NCBI GenBank assembly: GCA_002280555.1 | Contig: NCEE01000010.1 | Coordinates: 201,962-265,961, forward strand | Reading direction: 5' to 3' | Source: Sphingomonas sp. 32-62-10 | GTDB taxonomy: Bacteria > Pseudomonadota > Alphaproteobacteria > Sphingomonadales > Sphingomonadaceae | DNA length: 64,000 bases | Shown here: positions 32,588 to 41,741 of the stretch, in pieces | Numbering within the stretch: the first letter of the stretch is position 1 | Layout: each line of letters opens with the position of its first letter | Notes under the pieces: model-generated | Databases searched by the model: none | The model's input: only the letters and a program-made list of their open reading frames with translations | What the model was told of the DNA's origin: nothing | Program-made: the position numbers and the translations under genes

Positions 32588-34381
32588 ATGCCCGATTTCA
32601 CCGCACCCTTTGTTCTGCTCGACGATGCCCGGCCGGGTGGCGCGCCTGCACGCCTGTATCAGGCGCCAACGCGGGTGATCGAGGTGTACGACATTGCGGG
32701 CGTCATCCCCGCACTCACCGAAATTCGCGGCGCAACCCAGGCCGGCCAGCACGCCGCCGGGTATCTCGCTTATGAGGCCGCAGCCGCGTTCGAACCGGCG
32801 CTGGGCAAACCGCACGGCATGATCGGCCCGCTGCTATGGTTCGGCCTGTTCGACGGCTTTACCGAGATCGCGAGCGCAGATGTGCCTGCGCTGCTGCCCG
32901 ATCCGGCCGGGGCCTGGATCGGCGCGCCCGACCCGTTGATTGATCGCGCCGCGTATGATGCGAAACTGGCTGAGATACTCGCACTGATCACCGCTGGGGA
33001 TCTGTACCAGACGAACCTCACCTTCCCCGCAACCGTACCGGTCGAGGGCAACCCGCTCGCCATCTATGCCCAGCTACGGGCCCGCGCTGGCGCGGGCTAT
33101 GGCGCGGTGGTGAGCACCGGGCACGACATCCTGCTTTCCTTATCACCCGAGCTGTTCTTCGCGCTGGAACGCGGCAGGTTGCGGTGCCAGCCGATGAAGG
33201 GCACCGCCCGGCGTGGCGATTCGCAAGCGCAGGACGAAGCGATTGCCATTGCCCTCGCCGCCGATCCCAAGCAGCGCGCCGAAAATCTGATGATCGTCGA
33301 TCTGATGCGCAATGATCTGTCCCGGGTCGCGGTGGCGGGTAGCGTATCGGTGCCGCAACTGTTCGCGGTCGAAACCTATCCGACAATCCACCAGATGGTC
33401 TCCACCGTTACTGCGGATCTGGCGCCCGGCAAGGACGCTGTCGACGTGATGGCCGCGCTCTTCCCCTGCGGTTCGATAACTGGCGCCCCCAAGATTCGCG
33501 CGATGCAGGCGATTGCTGCCATCGAACAGAGTGCGCGCGGGCCCTATACCGGCGCGATTGGGCGGTTCGATCCGTCTGGCAATGCGATGTTCAACGTCGC
33601 GATCCGCACGCTCTCGATTCGGGGCAGCGACGATAGCGCGCTGTTCGGCGCCGGTGGCGGGATCGTCGCGGATTCGCGCGCCGACGAGGAATGGGATGAA
33701 GCGCGCGCCAAGGGTGCGTTTCTGAACGACCGCCAGCCCGGTTTCGATCTGATCGAGACGATGGCGTTTCACCCGCAAACCGGCATCGCGCTGCTCGACC
33801 GGCATCTGGTGCGGATGAAGGCTAGCGCCAACCGGTTCGGCTTTGCGTTCGATCGGCACGCCGCGCGCAACGAGCTGCAGGCCGCGACCTTTCGCTTGAA
33901 AGACCCCAGCCGGGTGCGGCTGTTGCTCGCCCCCAGCGGCGCGATTGCGATCGAATCGGCACCCATGCCGGATGTGCCCGCCGGTCCTGTCACGGTCGCG
34001 GTTACGCCGCTGCCGGTCGATTCGGCTGATTTCCGGTTGCGCCACAAAACGAGCGACCGGGCCTTTTACGACGCGGCGCGGCAGGCGGCGGGATCGTTCG
34101 AGGTTATCTTCGTCGATGCCCATGGCCTGCTGACCGAGGGAAGCTTCACCTCAATCTTCATCAAGCGCGGCGACACGCTCATAACCCCCGCGTTGTCGGA
34201 CACCGGGCTGCTGCCCGGCGTGCTGCGGGCCGAATTGCTCGCGCGCGGCGAGGTGGTGGAAGGCGCGCTGACCATCGATGATCTCACCGACGGTTTCTTC
34301 ATCGGCAATGCGCTGCGCGGACTGATTCCGGCGCGTCTGGCCACCGTTCCGGTTGCACCGCAGCAAGGCGCGCGCCTATAG
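32588..34381 (+). CDS. pabB: aminodeoxychorismate synthase component I fused to ADC lyase
   Basis: 597 residues in two domains. Residues 1 to about 385 are the chorismate-binding domain (YQTNLTFPATV, MKGTARRGDSQAQDEAIA, NLMIVDLMRNDLSRVA, LFPCGSITGAPKIRAMQ and YTGAIG). Residues about 395-597 are an aminotransferase class IV domain like PabC (FDLIETMAFHPQTG, RHLVRMKASANRFGF, the RHKTSDRAFYD lysine, LTEGSFTSIF, TGLLPGVLR). Together they make p-aminobenzoate from aminodeoxychorismate for folate. The glutaminase PabA is not in the window. The PabBC fusion is known in related bacteria. ATG 32588 chosen over 32501. Confidence 0.94.
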   Translation: MPDFTAPFVLLDDARPGGAPARLYQAPTRVIEVYDIAGVIPALTEIRGATQAGQHAAGYLAYEAAAAFEPALGKPHGMIGPLLWFGLFDGFTEIASADVPALLPDPAGAWIGAPDPLIDRAAYDAKLAEILALITAGDLYQTNLTFPATVPVEGNPLAIYAQLRARAGAGYGAVVSTGHDILLSLSPELFFALERGRLRCQPMKGTARRGDSQAQDEAIAIALAADPKQRAENLMIVDLMRNDLSRVAVAGSVSVPQLFAVETYPTIHQMVSTVTADLAPGKDAVDVMAALFPCGSITGAPKIRAMQAIAAIEQSARGPYTGAIGRFDPSGNAMFNVAIRTLSIRGSDDSALFGAGGGIVADSRADEEWDEARAKGAFLNDRQPGFDLIETMAFHPQTGIALLDRHLVRMKASANRFGFAFDRHAARNELQAATFRLKDPSRVRLLLAPSGAIAIESAPMPDVPAGPVTVAVTPLPVDSADFRLRHKTSDRAFYDAARQAAGSFEVIFVDAHGLLTEGSFTSIFIKRGDTLITPALSDTGLLPGVLRAELLARGEVVEGALTIDDLTDGFFIGNALRGLIPARLATVPVAPQQGARL

Positions 34382-34413
34382 CCTTTCGGCATTCACGCAT
34401 CAGGGGGCAAATC

Positions 34414-35613
34414 ATGCATCCATCAGCCGCGCTCGACCGGATCAGCCCGTCACCCACGCTCGCCATCACCGCGCGCGTGTTCGAGCTGAAAGCGCAGGGG
34501 ATCGACGTGATCGGCCTCGGCGCGGGCGAACCCGATTTCGACACCCCCGATTTCGTCAAGGAAGCCGCGATCAAGGCGATTCGCGACGGCAAAACCAAGT
34601 ACACCGTTGTCGACGGCACCGCCGAGCTGAAGGCCGCGATCGTCGCCAAGTTCAAGCGCGACAATGGGCTCGATTACGCAACCAATCAGGTCACCGCGAA
34701 TGTCGGCGGCAAGCACACCTTGTTCAACGCGATGGTCGCGACCGTGGATGCAGGGGACGAGGTGATCATCCCCGCGCCCTATTGGGTCAGCTATCCCGAT
34801 GTCGTGCTCTTCGCCGGCGGCGTGCCCGTGATCGTCGCGGCAGGTGCGGACCAGGGGTACAAGATCACGCCAGAGCAACTCGAAGCAGCGATAACGCCCC
34901 GCACCAAATGGGTGATCCTCAATTCGCCGTCCAACCCCACCGGCGCCGCGTACACCGCCGATGAACTGCGCGCGCTGGGTGAAGTGGTGCGGCGTCACCC
35001 GCATGTCTGGGTGTTTGCCGACGATATGTACGAACATATCCTCTATGACGGCTTCGAATTCGCCACGATCGCGCAGGTCTGCCCCGATCTCTATGATCGC
35101 ACGCTGACGGTGAATGGCTGTTCGAAAGCCTATGCGATGACCGGCTGGCGGATCGGCTTTGCAGGCGGACCTGCCTGGCTGATCAAGGCGATGGGCAAGC
35201 TCCAGTCGCAATCGACCTCCAACCCCTGTTCGATCGCGCAGGCCGCTGCGGTTGCCGCGCTGAACGGGGATCAGGGCTTCCTAAAAGATCGCGCTGCTGC
35301 CTTCCAAGTGCGCCGCGATCTCGTTGTTGCTATGCTCAACCAAGCGAGCGGCATCACCTGCCCGCGTCCAGACGGCGCTTTTTACGTTTATCCGGAGATT
35401 TCGGCGCTGATCGGTAAGCGCACGCCCAAGGGCGTCGTGATCGATACCGACGAAGCATTTGTGGCGTATTTGCTCGACGAAGCACGAGTCGCTGCGGTGC
35501 AGGGGGCGGCGTTCGGCCTCTCGCCCGCGATGCGGATCAGCTATGCGACATCAGAATCTGTGCTGATTGAAGCCTGCGAACGTATCCAAACTGCTTGTGC
35601 CGCCGTATCTTGA
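34414..35613 (+). CDS. aspartate aminotransferase (class I, subgroup 1b)
   Basis: 399 residues. LGAGEPDFDTPDFVKEAAI, TKYTVVDGTAELKAAI, VGGKHTLFNAM, PYWVSYPD, LNSPSNPTG, ADDMYEH and the PLP lysine in NGCSKAYAMTGWRIGF identify a thermophile-type (Ib) aspartate/prephenate aminotransferase. It moves the amino group between aspartate and oxaloacetate, and some members also use prephenate. It follows pabB by 32 bases, perhaps as one transcript. Confidence 0.95.
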   Translation: MHPSAALDRISPSPTLAITARVFELKAQGIDVIGLGAGEPDFDTPDFVKEAAIKAIRDGKTKYTVVDGTAELKAAIVAKFKRDNGLDYATNQVTANVGGKHTLFNAMVATVDAGDEVIIPAPYWVSYPDVVLFAGGVPVIVAAGADQGYKITPEQLEAAITPRTKWVILNSPSNPTGAAYTADELRALGEVVRRHPHVWVFADDMYEHILYDGFEFATIAQVCPDLYDRTLTVNGCSKAYAMTGWRIGFAGGPAWLIKAMGKLQSQSTSNPCSIAQAAAVAALNGDQGFLKDRAAAFQVRRDLVVAMLNQASGITCPRPDGAFYVYPEISALIGKRTPKGVVIDTDEAFVAYLLDEARVAAVQGAAFGLSPAMRISYATSESVLIEACERIQTACAAVS

Positions 35614-35740
35614 ACGGATCGGCCAGCACGGGTTCATCGCCCCCAAGTAAATCTTGGGGTTGATCGAGCACGGATCGCCCCGATCTGAACGGCTCGTTCC
35701 GGCGCTCCTTCCCTGCGCCGAACCCATAAGGATCAGGTTG

Positions 35741-35887
35741 ATGACCAAGGTTTTGAAATCGTCGCTGCTGTGGCAAGTGTTGGGCGGCTTTGTGCTCGGC
35801 ACGCTCGGCATCATTACATTTCAGCCGGCCGAGGCTACACGTACGCTGACCAGTCAGGTTGCGGCAATTTCGCCTTTCAACGGCTGA
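35741..35887 (+). CDS. small single-span membrane protein, unknown
   Basis: 48 residues: MTKVLKSSLLWQVLGGFVLG, a hydrophobic helix of about 20 residues, then a short polar tail (PAEATRTLTSQVAAISPFNG). AAGGA lies about nine bases before the ATG, which supports translation. It sits between the aminotransferase and the exported MsrA. I do not know the family; it could also be a leader or chance frame. Confidence 0.5.
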   Translation: MTKVLKSSLLWQVLGGFVLGTLGIITFQPAEATRTLTSQVAAISPFNG

Positions 35888-35955
35888 TCCGTCTCGATGT
35901 GTAACCATGGCGGGTCGCGCCACGTAATCAGCGCATGACCACCAAGAGGACTCTC

Positions 35956-36615
35956 ATGACCCGAATGATCATCGCCGCTGCCGGTTTCGCCGGTCTTGCC
36001 CTGATCGCCTTTGCCGGCGGCAGCGCCAATGCCGAACGTGCCGTCATTATTCCGGCCGCATTGAAGGACGTGCCCAAGACAGCGGGCATGCAAACCGCGG
36101 TGCTTGCCGGTGGTTGCTTCTGGGGCATGGAAGCCGTGTTCGAAGGGATCAAGGGCGTTCAGTCAGTCACGTCGGGCTATGCCGGCGGCACGGCAGAAAC
36201 CGCGCGGTATGAGATCGTCAGTTCGGAAACGACTCGCCATGCCGAAGCGATCAAGATCGTCTATGATCCTCGCGTGGTGAGCTATGCCACGCTGCTGCGG
36301 GTCTATTTCTCGGTCGCGCACAACCCGACCGAACTCAACCGGCAGGGCCCCGATACCGGCCCCAGCTATCGTTCGGCGATCTTTCCGCAAAATGCCCAGC
36401 AAAAGGCGGTCGCTGCCGCCTATATCGCGCAATTGCAGAAAACCCGCGCGTTCGGCCAGCCGATCGTGACGCGGATCGAGACGGGCAAGTTCTTCCCGGC
36501 CGAAGACTATCACCAGGATTTCTTCCGCCAGAACCCCTATCACCCCTATATCGTGCGTTTCGACAAGCCCAAGGTCGCGGCGTTCAAGGCAGCGTTTGCC
36601 GGGATCGCTCGGTAG
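35956..36615 (+). CDS. msrA: peptide methionine-S-sulfoxide reductase A, exported
   Basis: 219 residues from ATG 35956. A signal peptide (MTRMIIAAAGFAGLALIAFA, cleaved near SANA) precedes an MsrA domain with nucleophile Cys54 in LAGGCFWGME, SVTSGYAGG, RHAEAIKIVYD, HNPTELNRQGPDTGPSYRSAIF and AEDYHQDFF. It would repair methionine sulfoxide in periplasmic proteins. It complements the cytosolic MsrA at 12275; the two differ in sequence well beyond the signal peptide, so they are paralogues rather than a recent duplication. AGAGGA lies upstream. Confidence 0.94.
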   Translation: MTRMIIAAAGFAGLALIAFAGGSANAERAVIIPAALKDVPKTAGMQTAVLAGGCFWGMEAVFEGIKGVQSVTSGYAGGTAETARYEIVSSETTRHAEAIKIVYDPRVVSYATLLRVYFSVAHNPTELNRQGPDTGPSYRSAIFPQNAQQKAVAAAYIAQLQKTRAFGQPIVTRIETGKFFPAEDYHQDFFRQNPYHPYIVRFDKPKVAAFKAAFAGIAR

Positions 36616-36678
36616 CGGCGGCAGGTCGGATCAACCCACGCCACCGCTTCCGTTCGCCTTACGTTTTCCCTCTCTATC

Positions 36679-36712
36679 CCGTTTGCCCTGAGCGAAGTCG
36701 AAGCCCGAACGG
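36679..36712. repeat. REP-like palindromic repeat, family A short form
   Basis: CCGTTTGCCCTGAGCGAAG followed by TCGAAGCCCGAACGG. It has the outer arms of the family but lacks most of the inner hairpin seen at 4877-4944. It lies between convergent genes msrA and pdeM. Confidence 0.75.
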
Positions 36713-36754
36713 ATGGGCTGACTCAAAGAATGATCACCACGGCGGCAGGAACCC

Positions 36755-37417
36755 TCACGCCGCCAGCGCAAACCGTAACAACCGATCCTCCACCGGCACC
36801 AGCGCTTCGCCCGCACATCCCATCGCCCGCGTAATTTCCGGATGCGCTGCATCGAGCCCGCCCGTGAGCGCCCCAAAGGCGGGCAGCACGATCTTGGTCG
36901 CACTCGCCACGAAACACCGGCGCGAGACGTGACGCCCGCGCACCTGCACCCGCAATTTGGGGTGGAAATGTCCCGATAGCTCAGGGCGCGGCTCGGCCGG
37001 ATCGGCTTCATGGCGCAGCACCATGCCATCGACCAGTGCTTCGTCCACCACCGCACCGCCATGATGATCGGCAGGCGCAGGATCGTGATTGCCCGTCACC
37101 CAAGTCCAGCGTGTGCGTGCCGTGAGCGCCCTTAACAACGCCTGGGCGCGCGGCGGCAAGCGCGCCGATCCCGCCGAATCGTGGAAACTATCCCCCAGGC
37201 ACCAGATTTCCGCTGGTTCCACGGCGTCGACGATTGCCGCCAGATCGCTCAGCGTGGCGATGCTGTCATAGGGCGGCAGCATCTGCCCGAACGATGCGAA
37301 CCAGCTCGCCTTTTCGAAATGCAGATCAGCCACGAGCAGCGCGCGCCGGGCAGGCCAGAAGAGCGCGCCCTGCGGCAGCGCAAACAACGCATGGTCGGCG
37401 AACGAAAAGGGAACCAT
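36755..37417 (-). CDS. pdeM: ligase-associated DNA damage response endonuclease PdeM
   Basis: 220 residues of the calcineurin-like phosphoesterase fold: VADLHFEKASWF, WCLGDSFHDS, TGNHDP and SGHFHPKLRV supply the metal-binding His and Asp residues. The LPQGALFWPARRALLVADLHFEK opening is typical of PdeM. Family members are encoded with an ATP-dependent ligase, an Lhr helicase and an MBL exonuclease, and are thought to trim DNA ends. All four partners are present in this window but not adjacent. Confidence 0.88.
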   Translation of the reverse strand: MVPFSFADHALFALPQGALFWPARRALLVADLHFEKASWFASFGQMLPPYDSIATLSDLAAIVDAVEPAEIWCLGDSFHDSAGSARLPPRAQALLRALTARTRWTWVTGNHDPAPADHHGGAVVDEALVDGMVLRHEADPAEPRPELSGHFHPKLRVQVRGRHVSRRCFVASATKIVLPAFGALTGGLDAAHPEITRAMGCAGEALVPVEDRLLRFALAA

Positions 37418-37549
37418 GGCCCTGCTATGCCGTGATCAAGCGAGGCGAGCAATGGCGGATTGCCCTGCAACCTTCGCGGCTGCAACAAATCGGTTGCGCC
37501 AGCCAACCACAGGCGTAAAGCGCGCCGTTCCGCAAAGAGCACCCAATCT

Positions 37550-39469
37550 ATGTCCGCTGCTGACACTGTGCCTGAGGATACCCGCCAAACCAGCCGCGCC
37601 ACGTTGATGTTGGCGATCGGCGCGATCGGCGTGGTGTTCGGCGATATCGGTACCAGCCCGCTTTACGCGTTTCGCGAAGCGCTCGGCCAATCGGCGGCGG
37701 GCGGCATCGATGCAAGCGAGATTCTGGGCGTCTTGTCCCTGGCGATATGGGCGCTGATTATCGTCGTCACCTTCAAATACGTGCTGTTCCTGATGCGCGC
37801 CGATAACCAGGGCGAGGGCGGCGTGCTCGCGCTGACGGCACTGGCGCGGCGATCCATCGGCACGCGCGCCACGATCGCACTGGTGCTGGGGGCGGCGGGC
37901 GCGGCGCTGTTTTACGGCGATGCCATCCTCACCCCTGCCTTGTCGGTGCTATCGGCGGTCGAAGGGTTAAAGACCATTCCCGGTGTCGGCCAGCTCATTA
38001 CCGAGCCGGTCATCCTGGGGGTGACCATCGCCATTCTGGTCGGCCTGTTTTTTATCCAGTCACGCGGCACGGCCAGTGTATCGAAGCTGTTCGGCCCGGT
38101 CTGCGTGCTGTGGTTCGTATCGATCGGCGGGCTTGGCGCGTATCATATCGCCAGCCAGCCGGGCATATTGGCAGCGCTCTCCCCCTTTTATGGCATCGCC
38201 TTCCTCCTCCAGCACGGGGTGATCGGGCTGTTCGTGCTCGGCGCCGTGTTTCTGGCGGTGACCGGGGCGGAGGCGTTGACCGCCGATATGGGCCATTTCG
38301 GGCGCTTCCCGATCCAGCTCGGCTGGTTCGCCTTGGTGTTCCCGGCACTGGTGCTCAACTATCTCGGGCAAGGCGCGTTCGCATTGACCGCGCTCCACGC
38401 GGCGACGGCTGCGGGCCAGCCCTTTGCCAATCAGGACTGGTTCTTTCTGATGGTCCCGGGGGCGCTGCGCATCCCGATGGTGCTGCTGGCGATGCTGGCG
38501 ACGATCATCGCGAGCCAGGCGGTCATCACCGGCGCGTTTTCGCTCACGCAACAGGCGATCCAGCTGGGGCTTTTACCCCGCCTGCGCATCCGCCAGACAT
38601 CGGCGGACAATTCGGGCCAGATTTATCTGCCAGCGATCAACTGGCTGCTCCTGATCGGTGTGCTGGTGCTTGTCACCCAGTTTCGCAGCTCGTCCGCGAT
38701 GGCCGCGGCTTACGGCATCGCGGTGACGGGAACGATGGTGGTCACGACGTGCCTTGCCTATCTGGTGGTGCGGCATCACTGGCACTGGGGCCGCGTGCAG
38801 GCGACTGTGCTGATCGTGCCGTTTCTGGCGCTCGACCTTATCTTTTTCGGATCGAACATCCTGCGCGTGATCGAAGGCGGCTGGGTGCCTTTGGTCGTGG
38901 CGGCGGCGATCGGCCTGATCATCGCGACCTGGCGGCGCGGCAAGGCGATCGTCAATGCGTTTGAGGCCCGCCAGAGCATTCCGCTTGCCGATCTCGCCGC
39001 CGCGCTTGCCAAGCGCCCGCCTGAGCGCGTCGAGGGGACGGCTGTATTCCTGACGGCAAATCCAGACAATACACCGGGCGCGCTGCTGCATAATTTGAAG
39101 CACAACAAGGTGCTGCACGAACGCAACCTCATCGTCAGCGTGCGCACCGCCGATCGCCCGGTCATCCCGGTCGAGGAGCGGGCAACCGTGGCGCGGATCG
39201 ACGATAATTTCACCAGCGTCGTGCTGAAATACGGCTTTATGGAAACCCCCGATGTGCCGCACGACTTGACCGTGCAGCTGGCGATCACCCCGATGAAGAC
39301 GAGCTATTTCATCGGCCGCAACACGCTGAAGGCATCGGGCCAAGTCGGCATGCCGTTATGGCAGGACCGCATCTTCATGTTCCTGCAACGGAACGCGAGC
39401 GACCCCACCGATTTCCTGCGCATCCCGCCCGGCAAGGTGCTCGAACTGGGCGAGCAGGTGACAGTCTGA
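37550..39469 (+). CDS. kup: Kup-type potassium uptake protein
   Basis: 639 residues. Kup/HAK signature: MLAIGAIGVVFGDIGTSPLYAF, FRADNQGEGG-like LMRADNQGEGGVLALTALA, LFYGDAILTPALSVLSAVEGL, and ALTADMGHFGRFPIQLGWF. About 12 membrane segments to residue 440 then a cytoplasmic tail. It brings K+ into the cell with protons. Start ATG 37550 chosen over 37460. It is divergent from pdeM. Confidence 0.96.
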   Translation: MSAADTVPEDTRQTSRATLMLAIGAIGVVFGDIGTSPLYAFREALGQSAAGGIDASEILGVLSLAIWALIIVVTFKYVLFLMRADNQGEGGVLALTALARRSIGTRATIALVLGAAGAALFYGDAILTPALSVLSAVEGLKTIPGVGQLITEPVILGVTIAILVGLFFIQSRGTASVSKLFGPVCVLWFVSIGGLGAYHIASQPGILAALSPFYGIAFLLQHGVIGLFVLGAVFLAVTGAEALTADMGHFGRFPIQLGWFALVFPALVLNYLGQGAFALTALHAATAAGQPFANQDWFFLMVPGALRIPMVLLAMLATIIASQAVITGAFSLTQQAIQLGLLPRLRIRQTSADNSGQIYLPAINWLLLIGVLVLVTQFRSSSAMAAAYGIAVTGTMVVTTCLAYLVVRHHWHWGRVQATVLIVPFLALDLIFFGSNILRVIEGGWVPLVVAAAIGLIIATWRRGKAIVNAFEARQSIPLADLAAALAKRPPERVEGTAVFLTANPDNTPGALLHNLKHNKVLHERNLIVSVRTADRPVIPVEERATVARIDDNFTSVVLKYGFMETPDVPHDLTVQLAITPMKTSYFIGRNTLKASGQVGMPLWQDRIFMFLQRNASDPTDFLRIPPGKVLELGEQVTV

Positions 39470-39517
39470 CGTAACGCGTTGCGTGGCTGTGGCCGATTCC
39501 GGAGCAGAAAGAGCGAT

Positions 39518-40234
39518 ATGTCGATCACCAGCCTTGCCGGCACGGTTCATAAATGGCTTGCTCTGGTGTTGCTGCTGCCGATCCTTTTCTGGTTCGGCAG
39601 CGGCTTGTTCTTTGCCCTGTCACCGATCGAGCAGGTCCGCAGCGAGCATCTGATGGCGCGCCAACCCGTCCAGTCGATGGCGGTTGCCACCGCCGCCTCG
39701 GGCCTCAAACGGCTCGCCGATCGAGGCATCGGCTCAGCCGACCGGATCGAACTGCGGATGCTGCTTGGCAAGCCCGTGGCGCTGGTGAGCCATGGCAAGG
39801 ATCGACCCAAGCTTTTCGATCTCACCTCGGTTGTGCAGATCAACCCCGTGTCTTCGGCCACGGCAACAGCCATCGCGCGGCAGGATTATCGCGGGGCTTT
39901 TGCGGTCGACCGCGTCGTGGCCATCACGCAAAACTCGCCCGAATATCGCGGCGCATTGCCCGCCTGGGAAGTCCGTCTGAAAGGCGATACCGGCCTGTCG
40001 ATCTATGTGGCCGCCGATACCGGTCTTGTCACTGCGCGCCGATCCGACCTGTGGCGCGCGTATGATTTCCTGTGGGGCCTGCATATCCTCGACATCAAGG
40101 AGCACGAAAACTTCAACAGCTGGCTGCTCGTGCTTGCGGTCGGATCGAGCCTGATCTTGCTGGTATCGGGCATCGTCCTGATCCCCGAACGGCTTGGCTG
40201 GATTGCACGGTGGCGACGGACAAAGCGCGCCTGA
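39518..40234 (+). CDS. PepSY-domain membrane protein
   Basis: 238 residues with one N-terminal helix (HKWLALVLLLPILFWFGSGLFFAL) and one C-terminal helix (LLVLAVGSSLILLVSGIVLIP), enclosing a periplasmic region with a PepSY-like segment (DRVVAITQNSPEYRGALPAWEVRLKGDTGLSIYVAADTGLVTARRS). The HxW histidine and LHILDIKEHENFNSW motif are shared with PepSY-TM iron/heme-related proteins. Function unknown. It lies 48 bases after kup. Confidence 0.8.
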   Translation: MSITSLAGTVHKWLALVLLLPILFWFGSGLFFALSPIEQVRSEHLMARQPVQSMAVATAASGLKRLADRGIGSADRIELRMLLGKPVALVSHGKDRPKLFDLTSVVQINPVSSATATAIARQDYRGAFAVDRVVAITQNSPEYRGALPAWEVRLKGDTGLSIYVAADTGLVTARRSDLWRAYDFLWGLHILDIKEHENFNSWLLVLAVGSSLILLVSGIVLIPERLGWIARWRRTKRA

Positions 40235-40240
40235 CCCGCC

Positions 40241-41683
40241 TTACCCCGCGTACAGCTTCACCAGATCGAACAGGTAATCGCGGCCGGCATAGATTGATTC
40301 GATCTTAAGCCGCTCGTTCAGGCCGTGGGTGCCATTGCCGTCCGGATCGATGAAGATGCCCGGCGCGCCGTATACCGGAATGCCGATCGCCTGCAGGAAG
40401 ATACCGTCGGTGGCACCCGTCGACATCAGCGGCAGCAACGGCACGCCGGGAAAATGCTTCGCCGCCAGCTTTCGCGCGGGATCCATGATCTTGGGATCGA
40501 GCTTGGTCGGGATGGCGGTCGGGCGAACCGGCGCATTCGCCGTTACCGTCACCAATGGTCCCGCCAGTTCCTGCAGCTTCAGCCGGGTCTGCTCGACCGT
40601 TTCACCGGGGAATATCCGGCAATTCACATTGGCGGTCGCGCGCTGCGGCAGCGCATTTTCGGCATGGCCCGCCGTCAGGATGGTCGTCACGCAGGTCGTG
40701 CGCAGCGTCGAATGCATCGCCTTGTCTCGGCTGATCAGCGCGTCAGCCTCGGTATCAAGGGGGTTGGCGAGCAAACGGGTGATCGCCCCGCCGATCGCGC
40801 CGCCAGTGGCCGCTGCCGTCGCGGTGAAGAAAGCGCGCGTCGTGTCGGTGAACTTCACCGGAAATTCATAGCCCTGCACCGCCTTGATCGCATCGGCTAG
40901 CTCGTAGATCGCGTTCTTGGGCACCGGCTGCGAACTGTGCCCGCCGGGATTGCTGGCGAGGAAGGTGTAGTTTTGCGACGCCTTCTCCCCGACCTGCATC
41001 GCGAGCAACTGGCGTTTGCCGCTGGCGTCATAGCGCCCGCCCCCGCCCTCGTTCAGCGCGAATTCGGCAGCGATCAGATCGGGCTTGTTCTGCGCGAGCC
41101 ACTGCGCGCCGTTCCACGCGAACGTCGTTTCCTCGCCACAGGTCAGCGCGAGCTTGATCGTGCGCTTGGGCTTATAGCCATCCTTTTTGAAGCGGATCAT
41201 GCTGTCCGCCCACACTGCGGCCTGCGCCTTGTCGTCCATCGTCCCGCGGCCATAATAATAGCCGTTTTCCTCGATCAGCGTGAACGGATCGCGCACCCAA
41301 TCCTCACGCTTGGCCTCAACCACATCGAGATGGCCGAGCAGCAACATGGGCTTGAGCTTCTTGTCGGTACCCGGCAGCACCGCGACCAGGCCACCGTCCT
41401 TGGGATGATCGGGCACGCTGAAATAGGTGATATCGCTATCGGCATAGCCCGCTGCCTTCATCCGCGCGCCGATCTGCGCCGCGGCCTGGGTGCAGCTGCC
41501 CGATGACAGCGTCGTGTTGGTCTCAACCAGTTCCTTGTACAGACCGAAAAATGCCTGCTGATCGGGGCGCGACTGGGCCTGCGCGACAACCGGCACGGCA
41601 AGCGTCGCCAGCGCCACCCCGCCAGCAAGCGCTGCCTTGACCAACTTCATTCCGCCGTTCGTGCCGCGCATCGCCATACCCAT
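40241..41683 (-). CDS. M20-family metallopeptidase, exported
   Basis: 480 residues. A signal peptide (MKLVKAALAGGVALATLAVP, after an 11-residue leader) precedes M20 motifs: LLGHLDVVEAKREDW, YYGRGTMDDKAQAAV, ALTCGEETTFAW, NEGGGGRYD and a C-terminal STGATDGIF-GAPG region. It hydrolyses peptide or amide bonds with two zinc ions in the periplasm. The start could be ATG 41683, 41677 or 41650; the last gives the most typical signal peptide. It ends seven bases from the convergent PepSY gene. Confidence 0.92.
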   Translation of the reverse strand: MGMAMRGTNGGMKLVKAALAGGVALATLAVPVVAQAQSRPDQQAFFGLYKELVETNTTLSSGSCTQAAAQIGARMKAAGYADSDITYFSVPDHPKDGGLVAVLPGTDKKLKPMLLLGHLDVVEAKREDWVRDPFTLIEENGYYYGRGTMDDKAQAAVWADSMIRFKKDGYKPKRTIKLALTCGEETTFAWNGAQWLAQNKPDLIAAEFALNEGGGGRYDASGKRQLLAMQVGEKASQNYTFLASNPGGHSSQPVPKNAIYELADAIKAVQGYEFPVKFTDTTRAFFTATAAATGGAIGGAITRLLANPLDTEADALISRDKAMHSTLRTTCVTTILTAGHAENALPQRATANVNCRIFPGETVEQTRLKLQELAGPLVTVTANAPVRPTAIPTKLDPKIMDPARKLAAKHFPGVPLLPLMSTGATDGIFLQAIGIPVYGAPGIFIDPDGNGTHGLNERLKIESIYAGRDYLFDLVKLYAG

Positions 41684-41741
41684 CCTGTCTGGTGTTCAGG
41701 CGCGATGTAGATCGGTTTTGCCGACGATTGGCAATAACCGA

